Notes under the pieces: generated by a model
Database searches by the model: none
What the model saw: only the letters and a program-made list of their open reading frames with translations
What the model was told of the DNA's origin: nothing
Origin: an uncultured Mailhella sp.
Lineage (GTDB): Bacteria > Desulfobacterota > Desulfovibrionia > Desulfovibrionales > Desulfovibrionaceae
DNA: 43,748 bases
Reading direction: 5' to 3'
Assembly: GCA_910577155.1 (NCBI GenBank)
Contig: CAJTMS010000003.1
Span: 34,165 to 77,912 of the forward strand
Shown here: positions 1-7,537 of the stretch, piece by piece
How the letters are laid out: every line of letters starts with the position of its first letter
Position numbering within the stretch: position 1 is the first letter of the stretch
Translations under genes and position numbers: made by a program

Positions 1-145
1 CAGAGATAATCATTCCCCCCATAAAAAAAGAATAACTGATTTTTTTTATTATATCAAGTCATTATAAAATCAATCATATTTTATAACTGAACATTTAATT
101 AAAATAAAAGCAGATAAAATTCAGTAAATTAAATACATTTAAGCC

Positions 146-178
146 AAAAAAAGCCAGATCCCCCCGAACCGGCTTTTT
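146..178 (-). terminator. Rho-independent terminator of the flgB-fliF operon
   Basis: On the minus strand an A-rich stem with the core GCCGG/CTGGC (one mismatch in ten pairs, 148-157 with 169-178, loop of about 11) is followed by a run of seven T. It lies just beyond the last gene of the leftward operon, so it probably ends that transcript and separates it from whatever lies to the left. Confidence 0.7.
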
Positions 179-187
179 GTATTCTTT

Positions 188-415
188 TTATTTTTGTTCC
201 TTATCCGGATAATGAATATCTTTTCCATATTTTTCAAGGACATACTGGTTAATAATCCGCATATCATCATTGAGCCAACGCCGTATTGTACGTACCGTAT
301 TATCCATATTGCGTTCACAAAGAGTGACTATTTCGTTTTTTATTCCTGCAAGGCGCTGTTGATAGGCATTAGGGCTGTTTTTACGGGGATCTTCATTATC
401 AGTTGATATTGGCAT
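188..415 (-). CDS. Small protein resembling the FliF C-terminal (FliG-binding) tail
   Basis: A 75-residue soluble protein with no signal peptide or membrane segment. Residues about 31-53 contain ERNMDNTVRTIRRWLNDD, strikingly like the last 25 residues of the FliF encoded just upstream (ERNMDQTIRLMRRWMQQD). In FliF this C-terminal helix is the part that binds the rotor protein FliG. The start has a strong GGGGG ribosome site, and only 11 bases separate it from the fliF stop codon, so the two are almost certainly co-translated. It could bind FliG in place of FliF, act as an assembly regulator, or be a remnant of a duplicated fliF end. The similarity is directly visible; the function is inferred. 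fliG, the usual gene in this position, is absent. Confidence 0.8.
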   Translation of the reverse strand: MPISTDNEDPRKNSPNAYQQRLAGIKNEIVTLCERNMDNTVRTIRRWLNDDMRIINQYVLEKYGKDIHYPDKEQK

Positions 416-426
416 GCGTACCCCCT

Positions 427-2100
427 TTATGCAGCCTTAATTTCTTTTTGGTCTTGCTGCATCCAGCGGCGCATCAGTCTGATTGTTTGATCCATGTTTC
501 TTTCAGCAAGCTGCAAGGCACTGCCTTTTACTTCTTCAAGGCTTGCATCAGCACTCAGACCGTATACATCTTCATCTGATCCGTCACCGTTAAGAGCCTG
601 CCTTGCCCGTTCCGCAACTTCTTTTGCTTCTCTTTCCTGTGCTTCATAAAGCGCATATTGTTCTTCAGCAGAAGGCAGACCTTCCAAACCTTCGAGCACT
701 TCTCCGGCTTCCACTTTTGGACGGATAAGGGTCAAAATGGCAGGACGAACAACCAGCATGATGAAAACAAAGAGCAAGAGGGCGGTAAGCAGCGGCGTTC
801 CCATGGTTCTTGCAAATTCCATGAGCAGTTCCACAGCGGTAGGCTCTGTCGGCGCAACAGTATCGCCAAATGCCATATTGCTGACTTCAACCGTATCGCC
901 GCGGGCAATATCAATACCCACAGCATTGGAAACCAATTGCTTAATTTGATTGAGTTCTTCTTGGGTACGAGGCACGTATTCCCATACGCCAAAATCATTT
1001 TTTGCATAATAACCGTCTACAGCAACGGCAACGGTCAAACGGCGGACACTGCCTTTATCCGTAATAATATTTTGTTCTTCTTTATTGATTTCATAGTTGG
1101 TAAGACGTTCTTCACGGTTACCGTCCTGCGTACTCAGCGCATTGCCAAGTCCATCACCGCGGAAGTTAATATCGGCAGCCTCAGCCCCAAGGTTTGCACG
1201 ACCTGCCTGTTGTTCTTCAGTTCTTTGTTCAGAACGGACAACCTGACTTTCCGGGTCAAAAATTTCACGGCGGATAGTGCGCTGGCTAAAATCGATATCA
1301 GCACTGACTTTTGCAATAAGCTTGCCCATACCAAGCACAGGAGCCAATAATTCCTGTATTCTTCGTTCAAGGTTTGCTTCATAGCGCAAACGGTAGTCAA
1401 GCTGTGTATCGTTTATTCCGCCTTCTTCCTTTGGAGAATACAGGGCTTTACCATTATTATCAGAAATAGAAACATTGAATGATTCCAAGCCTTCAACAGC
1501 CATTGTCAATAAATTGACCATTGAATCGATTTCTTTTTTATCAAAGCGTTTGCCCGGTTCTTTTAAACGTAAAATAACAGATGCGGAGGGTTCCTGCTGT
1601 TCTTCAATAAAAAGACTTTTTTCAGGAATAACAAGGTGGACTCTGGCACTTTCAACGTTTGGAAAATCTGACAAGGTTCTGGCTAATTCCCCTTGCAGCG
1701 CCCGTTGATAATTAATACGCTGTACAAAATCGGTTTGCCCCATTTGCACGGTATCAAAAATTTCAAAACCAATGCCCTGACCAACTAAATTTCCTTCCCC
1801 TGCAATTTGGATACGCAAAGAATTAACCATGGAATCCGGCACCATAACCGCCGTACCATTTTCAATAAGCTGATAAGGAACACTGCCGTTTTTCAGAATA
1901 TTGACAACGCGGTTGGCGTCTTCAGCAGAAAGATTGGAATAAAGGAGCTGATAATTAGGACGAGTTGCCCAAATAGTAAAAATAGTCAGAACAGCAACAA
2001 CAAACGCAGTTCCCGCTCCTATCATAATTTTTTGGTTTAAAGAAAATTTACCAAAAAAATTTTTTACTTTTTCTAAATATTTTTCAACAGTCGGATTCAT
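427..2100 (-). CDS. fliF: Flagellar MS-ring protein FliF
   Basis: FliF forms the membrane MS ring on which the flagellar basal body and rotor assemble. The protein has 557 residues from the chosen start, a normal family length. A membrane segment sits at about residues 25-47, followed by the ring-building motifs (LYSNLSAEDA, VESARVHLVIPE, ASVILRL). A large periplasmic region leads to a second membrane segment near residue 440 (LLFVFIMLVV) and a cytoplasmic FliG-binding tail ending in RNMDQTIRLMRRWM. A TTG two codons earlier (2106) is in frame, but AGGGG sits six bases before the ATG at 2100, so that ATG is preferred. It follows fliE by 22 bases in a flgB-flgC-fliE-fliF operon. Confidence 0.97.
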   Translation of the reverse strand: MNPTVEKYLEKVKNFFGKFSLNQKIMIGAGTAFVVAVLTIFTIWATRPNYQLLYSNLSAEDANRVVNILKNGSVPYQLIENGTAVMVPDSMVNSLRIQIAGEGNLVGQGIGFEIFDTVQMGQTDFVQRINYQRALQGELARTLSDFPNVESARVHLVIPEKSLFIEEQQEPSASVILRLKEPGKRFDKKEIDSMVNLLTMAVEGLESFNVSISDNNGKALYSPKEEGGINDTQLDYRLRYEANLERRIQELLAPVLGMGKLIAKVSADIDFSQRTIRREIFDPESQVVRSEQRTEEQQAGRANLGAEAADINFRGDGLGNALSTQDGNREERLTNYEINKEEQNIITDKGSVRRLTVAVAVDGYYAKNDFGVWEYVPRTQEELNQIKQLVSNAVGIDIARGDTVEVSNMAFGDTVAPTEPTAVELLMEFARTMGTPLLTALLLFVFIMLVVRPAILTLIRPKVEAGEVLEGLEGLPSAEEQYALYEAQEREAKEVAERARQALNGDGSDEDVYGLSADASLEEVKGSALQLAERNMDQTIRLMRRWMQQDQKEIKAA

Positions 2101-2122
2101 TTTCAACCCCTACAACAATCTC

Positions 2123-2461
2123 TTAGAACTGTAATTTACTCATTTCTTTATAGGCTTCAATCACCTTATTGCGAACAGCAGAAGTCAAATTCATGGCCAC
2201 ACTTGCTTTTTGCATGCTAATCATAAGCTCATGCACGTTTTGTGTTTCACCGGAGGCAAAAGAAGTAATCATAGAATTTTTTTCTTGCTGTAAATTATTT
2301 ACTTCTTTTAGGGATTCTGTCAAGGTTTCACCAAATGATTTTTGTTGAGTGGGAACTTCTCTTTGTAAATTCACACCTGCTTTTGCAACATTTCTCTGAG
2401 TAGATTGAAAATCTGCCAATGCTTTATTATAAGCAACTAAACCTGTCATTGGAATACTCAT
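2123..2461 (-). CDS. fliE: Flagellar hook-basal body protein FliE
   Basis: FliE is the small adaptor joining the MS ring and export gate to the proximal rod. The 112-residue protein has the family's typical size and a conserved C-terminal half (NVHELMISMQKASVAMNLTSAVRNKVIEAYKEM). It is a soluble, helical export substrate without a signal peptide. AGGGG precedes the ATG. It lies between flgC and fliF, the standard position. Confidence 0.95.
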   Translation of the reverse strand: MSIPMTGLVAYNKALADFQSTQRNVAKAGVNLQREVPTQQKSFGETLTESLKEVNNLQQEKNSMITSFASGETQNVHELMISMQKASVAMNLTSAVRNKVIEAYKEMSKLQF

Positions 2462-2495
2462 ATTAAACCCCTGTTATCAATCAATTATTTATCAA

Positions 2496-2936
2496 TTATC
2501 TGCCGATTTCCAATGCCTTGTTATACATGGCTTTAATCGTATCGATGGCTGTTGTATTTGCGTCATAATTCCGTTGTGCCGTCATCATCATTGCCATTTC
2601 TTCCACAACGTTGATATCCGGATAAAGCACATAGCCTTCTTCGTCAGCGTCAGGATGTCCCGGTTCATAAACACGTTTATTGGGACGGGAATCCGTTGCA
2701 ATACCGACAACCTTTACGCCTTTGACCTGTCTGTCAAGCGCTGTCTGCATATGTTTGCCAAAAGGATTATCAAGATCGCTTACTTCTTTAACAACGGCTT
2801 TTCTCTGATATGGTCCGATATCCCCCGGCATACGCGTTGTTTTTGCGTTTGCAAGGTTCATTGCCGTAATATTTAATTGTGTTCTTTCAGCGGTTAAACC
2901 GGATGCGCTTACATCTAATGCTGTCATGAAATCCAT
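2496..2936 (-). CDS. flgC: Flagellar proximal rod protein FlgC
   Basis: FlgC is a proximal rod subunit exported by the flagellar type III apparatus. The 146-residue protein begins with the rod/hook N-terminal signature (DVSASGLTAERTQLNITAMNLANA). It ends with the matching C-terminal helix (VEEMAMMMTAQRNYDANTTAIDTIKAM), which pairs with the N-terminal helix in the rod. GAGG precedes the start, and the gene follows flgB by 12 bases. Confidence 0.96.
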   Translation of the reverse strand: MDFMTALDVSASGLTAERTQLNITAMNLANAKTTRMPGDIGPYQRKAVVKEVSDLDNPFGKHMQTALDRQVKGVKVVGIATDSRPNKRVYEPGHPDADEEGYVLYPDINVVEEMAMMMTAQRNYDANTTAIDTIKAMYNKALEIGR

Positions 2937-2948
2937 ATTCTTACCTCA

Positions 2949-3362
2949 TTATACCTTTGAAGCTTCTGTAATCACAGTTTTTAAAGAATCATATCCGCTT
3001 TTTGTTACTTGGGATAACGTTGTATACTGCAAGTTATTTTTAGCCATTTTTACCATTTCTTTATCAATATTTACTCTGTCTTCACCATGAGCCCGTCTTG
3101 GCATGAAACGCTTGACCCAGTCAGCATTAAACGTTGTGCTGTCGAAAACTGACGGAATATGCCCGGAACTTGTACGGGAAATTTTGCCTTTTGCGTCTAA
3201 ATTCAAGGCTTGCTGCAATTCTTTTTCAAATGTGAGCTCAAGCGGTTTATAGTTTGGAGTATTTACGTTAGTTATGTTACCCATAATCACGTTTTGGCGT
3301 TGTAATTGCATATCCATTACACGGCTAACTAACTGCATATGATCTTGATCTATACTTTTCAT
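2949..3362 (-). CDS. flgB: Flagellar proximal rod protein FlgB
   Basis: FlgB is a proximal rod protein and the first gene of this operon. Visible family features are the N-terminal rod segment (RQNVIMGNITNVNTPNYKPLE) and the C-terminal helix (VNIDKEMVKMAKNNLQYTTL). An upstream in-frame ATG at 3374 exists, but the sequence GGAGGT overlaps it and is positioned for the ATG at 3362, giving 137 residues. The 3362 start is therefore preferred. A -24/-12 promoter ends about 30 bases upstream. Confidence 0.95.
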   Translation of the reverse strand: MKSIDQDHMQLVSRVMDMQLQRQNVIMGNITNVNTPNYKPLELTFEKELQQALNLDAKGKISRTSSGHIPSVFDSTTFNADWVKRFMPRRAHGEDRVNIDKEMVKMAKNNLQYTTLSQVTKSGYDSLKTVITEASKV

Positions 3363-3391
3363 ATCAACCTCCATTACCTATGCACTTCTAT

Positions 3392-3409
3392 AAGCATAGA
3401 CCATACCAA
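3392..3409 (-). promoter_or_regulatory. Sigma-54 (-24/-12) promoter of the flgB operon
   Basis: Reading the minus strand, TTTGGTATG is followed by N4 and ATGCT. The conserved GG and GC are separated by exactly 10 bases, the invariant spacing of sigma-54 promoters. The GC element lies about 32 bases from the flgB start. The same -24 box recurs before T3SS genes in this window. Confidence 0.75.
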
Positions 3410-3510
3410 AACAATAAAATATATATATTTCGATAAATTATAATAAAAATTGCAGCAGATAAAAAAAGAGTTATCGATTTTTTCGACATTTTTTTGACAA
3501 ATGGTTTTCC

Positions 3511-3538
3511 TTGCATGTACGCAAAAAATATTTATAAT
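3511..3538 (+). promoter_or_regulatory. Sigma-70-type promoter of the thioesterase gene
   Basis: TTGCAT and TATAAT are separated by 16 bases, ending about 37 bases before the preferred ATG at 3576. The upstream in-frame ATG at 3501 would lie before this promoter, which supports the shorter coding region. Confidence 0.6.
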
Positions 3539-3575
3539 AGGAAAACAACAAACAATATTTAAAAATGGAGCAAAA

Positions 3576-4007
3576 ATGTTAAATCCAAATTTTGCAACAC
3601 CAAATATTTTTTATACGCACCACGTATCCTACGGTGAAACAGACGCTATGGGCGTTGTTTATTACGCTGAATATGCCCATATTTTTGAGCGCTCCCGCAC
3701 AGCCTTGAGCCATGCTGCAAATTTTCCGTATACTGAAATGGAAAAAAACGGCATCATGCTTCCGGTTTCAGAGCTCAATATAAAATATAAAAGACCTGCC
3801 CGTTATGATGATGTTCTGCAGGTACGGGTCGCCATTTCCGAATGGAAAAATGCGTCCCTTGTTTTTTCTTATGAAATTTATAATGAAGATTTCAGCCAAA
3901 TCCTCACCACAGGATCAACCCTGCATGCCTGTGCCAATTTACAGGGAAAACCCGTGCGTATCCCCGAATGGCTCAAAGATAAATTCACAAAAGATTTTCC
4001 CCGATAA
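3576..4007 (+). CDS. YbgC/FadM-type acyl-CoA thioesterase (4HBT family)
   Basis: A 143-residue hotdog-fold thioesterase expected to hydrolyse acyl-CoA or acyl-ACP in the cytoplasm. The signature YGETDAMGVVYYAEY is present, including the catalytic Asp of the TDAMG segment, followed by the usual helix (FERSRTALSH). The start is placed at 3576 because GGAG lies five bases upstream and the predicted promoter is at 3511-3538; a longer frame from 3501 begins with unrelated sequence. The gene stands alone, divergent from flgB and ending at a bidirectional terminator. Exact substrate cannot be told from sequence. Confidence 0.88.
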   Translation: MLNPNFATPNIFYTHHVSYGETDAMGVVYYAEYAHIFERSRTALSHAANFPYTEMEKNGIMLPVSELNIKYKRPARYDDVLQVRVAISEWKNASLVFSYEIYNEDFSQILTTGSTLHACANLQGKPVRIPEWLKDKFTKDFPR

Positions 4008-4042
4008 ATTTTCAAAAATAAAAAAAACTTTTCTTTACCCGT

Positions 4043-4082
4043 AAAAAAAAAACAGCTGTGGTAAAAACCATAGCTGTTTTTT
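4043..4082. terminator. Bidirectional rho-independent terminator
   Basis: A 16-base-pair stem with one mismatch (4047-4062 with 4067-4082, AAAA loop) has A-runs on the left and T-runs on the right. It can therefore stop transcripts from the thioesterase gene (+) and from the chaperone gene that ends at 4107 (-). Confidence 0.9.
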
Positions 4083-4106
4083 ATTCTTTCTTTATTCCAA
4101 TACCGA

Positions 4107-4544
4107 TTAAATCCGTATGGCAGAATTTAAATTTCCTGTAAACGTTTCATTATGTTGTGTCTGGGGCAAAGCAATATATTCTTTCCAATAGCGCACAGCT
4201 TTGATAAAAAATTCCAGTTCTTTTTCAAAATCAGCATATTCCATGGGGGTAACCAATTTTTTATGCAGCATGACAGTATGTTCCTTATCAGGGTCAAGGC
4301 TTATGGCTGCGCCTGCTGTTTTTGCGCCTAAATAATTCGCTTCCAACAACTGCACATAAAAATCTTTATCCGCACCTGCCTGCACAAAGCCCAGTTCTGC
4401 AATCAAATACAAATCATTTCCAGACAATTCAAAATCAACAGTATCGTTATCAAAAATCACTCCGCACACGCCATTTTCATTTAGCGCTATGGAAACGCCC
4501 AGTTTTGCACCCAATTCTTTAACAAGTTCGCCGGCGATAATCAT
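4107..4544 (-). CDS. CesT/Tir-type class I T3SS chaperone of the upstream 912-residue protein
   Basis: A 145-residue acidic protein of the CesT/SycE type: small, dimeric secretion chaperones that bind the N-terminal region of one effector. It shows the family pattern of an N-terminal helix (LVKELGAKLGV), antiparallel strands (GVCGVIFDNDTVDFEL, DLYLIAELGFV) and a C-terminal helix that would pack on the sheet. AGGAG six bases before the ATG at 4544 decides the start; an in-frame ATG at 4586 is less likely. It follows the 912-residue gene by 48 bases, the usual effector-chaperone pairing. The family call rests on pattern and context rather than on invariant residues. Confidence 0.75.
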   Translation of the reverse strand: MIIAGELVKELGAKLGVSIALNENGVCGVIFDNDTVDFELSGNDLYLIAELGFVQAGADKDFYVQLLEANYLGAKTAGAAISLDPDKEHTVMLHKKLVTPMEYADFEKELEFFIKAVRYWKEYIALPQTQHNETFTGNLNSAIRI

Positions 4545-4592
4545 TTTTTCTCCTTTTTTTACTATCATATTGAAAATTTTACACAAATTATA

Positions 4593-7331
4593 CTATTCCT
4601 GATTTCCGAACACATCAAAAATTAATGCCTGAGCATTAATAACAAATGCCATGTCCTGTCTTATTTTTATACTTTCCGGACTTTGCAAATCTGTCTTTGC
4701 TAATTGGCTTACAAGAGTTGAAAATTCATTTTCCAATATACTGCTGATTTCTTGAAAGCCTGCTGAATTTCCTGCCATTAATGTCTTCAATTCCCCATTC
4801 CGCTCCCAAAAAGCCTCTCTTGTATATCGTGAAATAAGAGACGTTTCATCAGAGCCCATGTCATTAAATTGTTCCGGAGTAAAAACCTGATGGGAATATA
4901 CATCAATTTGTGCGGAAAGAGATTTTAAAAGTCCAAGCAACTCTGTTTGATTAAGTCCTTCCCTCACCCCTCTCATCAAAGCCGAACCATCCATACTTTG
5001 CGCAGCATTATAAGAGCCCTGCAGCAAAACCGGATTTTTCAAACTGATATTGGTATTAATTTCATCGCGCCATTTGGCTCTCAGTTCAGGAGAAATGGCA
5101 AGACCCGGATTATTAACGAAAGCAATAAGGTCACTTTTTCCCTTTACAAAACGATCAGCAATGCGTTGGAAACGACCCTGAATATCTGCCACACTGCCGT
5201 CTTCTGACGCATTGCCTTCATCAAAAATGTCCTTTGCTGTAACTTTAAATCCATCATCCAGCTTATAAAGATCCATAGTGTCTTTAACATTTGCTTCAGC
5301 AACACCTAAAAGCGCCGCCAGACGAGCATGGGCATCCTGCATAATTTGTGCTGAATACTTCGCAATATCTGATTCACGGCGAAGGATATTCTCATATTTA
5401 TCGCAGGAAAAGAGCAAAGCCTGTATTTCTTCTTTACTGTCAGATCTATTGATACTTTCCTGCAGTGCCGGATATAATTCCTTAAGTGACGCAAGCATGG
5501 AGCCAAGACGTTCCGTATTTAATCCCAACTCCGCGCAGCGCTCACTGATAGCAGTTTTTACGGCTAAATTGGCAGCATGGGTCTGCAATTCAGAACGAAC
5601 AATTTCAGCAAACTGTGCTGAAGAAAGAAGTCGATTTTGTGCTGCAATGCGGTTTTTAATATTGTCAATAACATCATTGCCAAATGGAAGACCGGCAACT
5701 TCAATAAAATTTGTACCAATATTGATGCCGTATTCTGCATTAATCGCAGCAAGCGTATCGTGCATAATCTGCGCAAACCGTCCTTCTCCCGTACCTGTTT
5801 GCAAAGAAGAAACAACAGAACTGTTTGCCCTTATAATATCCTGCACCGTATTCAAAATAAAATTGCTTCCGTATATTGCACCGGCATTCAGCCTTGTTGC
5901 TTCATTGCCTAAATCGCCTTCTCTGCCAAGCTGTTCATCATTATCCGCTTTTTGTTCTGCCAGCATATCAATAAGTCTGCCAATTTTTGCAGGATCAGAT
6001 TTCAAAAGTTCCACAAGTTCCGGATTTTTATCCAAAAGAATTTGACAGGCGGTTGCCATGGTAACGGCATTGCCGTCACCGCCTAAATCTGCAAGTTCTG
6101 CCTGCGTATACTGTTTAACAATAGCATCTGACAACTGTACGCTCACAGCCTTGAGCATGCCTGTCAAATCCACATCGGAAACAGCATTTCCTTCCTGCAG
6201 GACACGGATTAATGAAGAAACATTAACCTGGCTGACAGCTTGCTCTGCCCGGGAAAAAACATAGCCTTTTTTCAGCGTGGACTCATTCAAAACATCATTT
6301 CTCAGCTGTTCTTTCAGCCCCTCTGAAACAGTTAATGGTTCAATAGAAGTATACAAATCTGTTTTCATCTTGATAAACTTTGCCGCAATGTCATGGAATT
6401 TTGCATTTAATTGTTCCAATCGTTCTTTTGCGGTTCCTGTCGTATCTGCGCTGGCGTATGTATATTTTGTTTTTACATCATTCAAGTCCAGCAGGCTTTG
6501 AATTTCCTGTTCGCTTTTTCCTGTTAATTTTGCAAGCTCTGCTGTAATATATTGATCAGTTTTATTCTCACACTCACAATACCCAACAAAATACTCTAGA
6601 GTATCGGCAAACTTCGGATGATTTAATAAACAATTTTTCACTTCTTCAGCATTTTTACATCCGGCAAGTTCCTCATCAAAGCCAGCAGTTTCGGATAATA
6701 TACTTAAAATTGAAACTACCCTGTCAGCAGGAATTTTATTTTCTGCCTGTTCCAAAATACAAGCATGCGCTGCAAGGCTGGCAAGTTTTGGACTGGCTTT
6801 TTCCAGAATACAATTCGTTAAATCCTGCGGAGAAATTTCTGTCTGAGAATTTTTAATTGCATTTGCAACCTCATTAATAACGGCTTTTTCTCTAAAACCA
6901 CCCTGAACAGTCGCATTTGCAAGAAATTTCTGTACAGTTGAACCTTCGGGAAGAGCTTTGTCACCATAGCGTGTACGGAGTTCTGAAAACGCTTCGGCAA
7001 CTGCCGCTTTTAATTCAGGCGGAAGGCTGTCATTTTTAAACTGCATACTCAAGGTATGATTTTGCATTGCCACTGTAGGGGCATTAACAGGCAATGCCTC
7101 AGCAGCTCCGCGGGCGGCAGGAGCATGTTTTGCTTCGAGATGGTTGCATATTGCACGTATTCCTTCTGAAATACCAAGAGAAAAAATACCTGCAAGCACT
7201 CTGCAAACTGTGGACGCTGTACTGGGTTTTGCATTCTGCAGTGCCGCGGGAGCAGCTGTCCCATTTGCAGTTTGAACCTGCTGATTTTGCATGACAGGCT
7301 GTTGATTTTGCACATTGATAATATTTGGCAT
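4593..7331 (-). CDS. Large presumed T3SS substrate with two ~400-residue repeats
   Basis: A 912-residue, mostly helical protein that I do not recognise. The first 40 residues are Gln/Asn/Ala/Ser-rich and disordered, typical of a type III secretion signal, and no Sec signal is present. Residues about 105-465 and 515-870 align with each other at an offset of about 405-410. Examples are KFHDIAAKFIKMKTDL (311) with RFQRIADRFVKGKSDL (720), and ELAKLTGKSEQEIQSLLDL (265) with RLAALLGVAEANVKDTMDL (670). A short hydrophobic helix lies near residues 43-63. The ATG at 7331 has AAGGA at good spacing; the in-frame GTG at 7349 does not. Context with a CesT-type chaperone and a -24/-12-like site suggests an effector, or possibly a large translocon- or gatekeeper-like protein. 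No enzymatic motif is visible. Confidence 0.8.
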   Translation of the reverse strand: MPNIINVQNQQPVMQNQQVQTANGTAAPAALQNAKPSTASTVCRVLAGIFSLGISEGIRAICNHLEAKHAPAARGAAEALPVNAPTVAMQNHTLSMQFKNDSLPPELKAAVAEAFSELRTRYGDKALPEGSTVQKFLANATVQGGFREKAVINEVANAIKNSQTEISPQDLTNCILEKASPKLASLAAHACILEQAENKIPADRVVSILSILSETAGFDEELAGCKNAEEVKNCLLNHPKFADTLEYFVGYCECENKTDQYITAELAKLTGKSEQEIQSLLDLNDVKTKYTYASADTTGTAKERLEQLNAKFHDIAAKFIKMKTDLYTSIEPLTVSEGLKEQLRNDVLNESTLKKGYVFSRAEQAVSQVNVSSLIRVLQEGNAVSDVDLTGMLKAVSVQLSDAIVKQYTQAELADLGGDGNAVTMATACQILLDKNPELVELLKSDPAKIGRLIDMLAEQKADNDEQLGREGDLGNEATRLNAGAIYGSNFILNTVQDIIRANSSVVSSLQTGTGEGRFAQIMHDTLAAINAEYGINIGTNFIEVAGLPFGNDVIDNIKNRIAAQNRLLSSAQFAEIVRSELQTHAANLAVKTAISERCAELGLNTERLGSMLASLKELYPALQESINRSDSKEEIQALLFSCDKYENILRRESDIAKYSAQIMQDAHARLAALLGVAEANVKDTMDLYKLDDGFKVTAKDIFDEGNASEDGSVADIQGRFQRIADRFVKGKSDLIAFVNNPGLAISPELRAKWRDEINTNISLKNPVLLQGSYNAAQSMDGSALMRGVREGLNQTELLGLLKSLSAQIDVYSHQVFTPEQFNDMGSDETSLISRYTREAFWERNGELKTLMAGNSAGFQEISSILENEFSTLVSQLAKTDLQSPESIKIRQDMAFVINAQALIFDVFGNQE

Positions 7332-7437
7332 ATTCTTTTCCTTTTTCACAATGTTAACATATTAATACTGTTAAAAAACACGAGACAAACAACTTTTTTT
7401 GCACTTTTTCCGTTATTTCTTTTTGACTGCTCCTTAC

Positions 7438-7452
7438 GCCAACATTGTTGGC
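7438..7452. repeat. Perfect inverted repeat in the leader of the 912-residue gene
   Basis: GCCAACA and TGTTGGC are separated by one base (7-1-7 palindrome). It lies about 107-121 bases upstream of the gene start and downstream of the candidate -12 element, so it would be in the transcript leader or act as an operator. Its role is unknown. Confidence 0.5.
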
Positions 7453-7487
7453 AATATTTATAGTTCTTTTCTATGACATGCAGTAAT

Positions 7488-7505
7488 AAGCAAAAACTAT
7501 TCCAA
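7488..7505 (-). promoter_or_regulatory. Candidate sigma-54 promoter for the 912-residue gene and its chaperone
   Basis: On the minus strand TTTGGAATA is followed by TTTTTGC with exactly 10 bases between GG and GC. The -24 box is poorer than the TTTGGTATG seen before sctW, the filament genes and flgB, and the leader would be about 150 bases long, so this is weaker than the other four. Confidence 0.4.
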
Positions 7506-7537
7506 ATTTTTATTCTTTTGCGTATGGAATAAAAATT
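7505..7537. repeat. A+T-rich dyad next to the candidate -24 element
   Basis: AATTTTTATTC and GAATAAAAATT form an 11-base-pair stem with an 11-base loop. One arm overlaps the stop codon of the C-S lyase gene and the other abuts the -24 candidate at 7502. There is no T-run after it on the minus strand, so a terminator role is doubtful and a protein-binding site is possible. Confidence 0.35.

Noticed and set aside
658..1350. Long rightward open frame opposite fliF
   Set aside because: It is the antisense shadow of a clearly recognisable fliF and has no family-like features of its own.
3460..3500. Sigma-28-like element (minus-strand ATCGATAA) upstream of flgB
   Set aside because: No convincing -35 partner, and the -24/-12 site closer to the gene is much better.
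3501..3575. N-terminal extension of the thioesterase from an ATG at 3501
   Set aside because: The stretch contains the predicted promoter, the translated residues do not fit the family, and GGAG points to the ATG at 3576.
5278..6045. 255-codon rightward frame opposite the 912-residue gene
   Set aside because: Its Ser/Leu/Cys-rich composition is what the complement of Ala/Glu-rich helical coding gives; the minus-strand gene has a good start and visible repeats.
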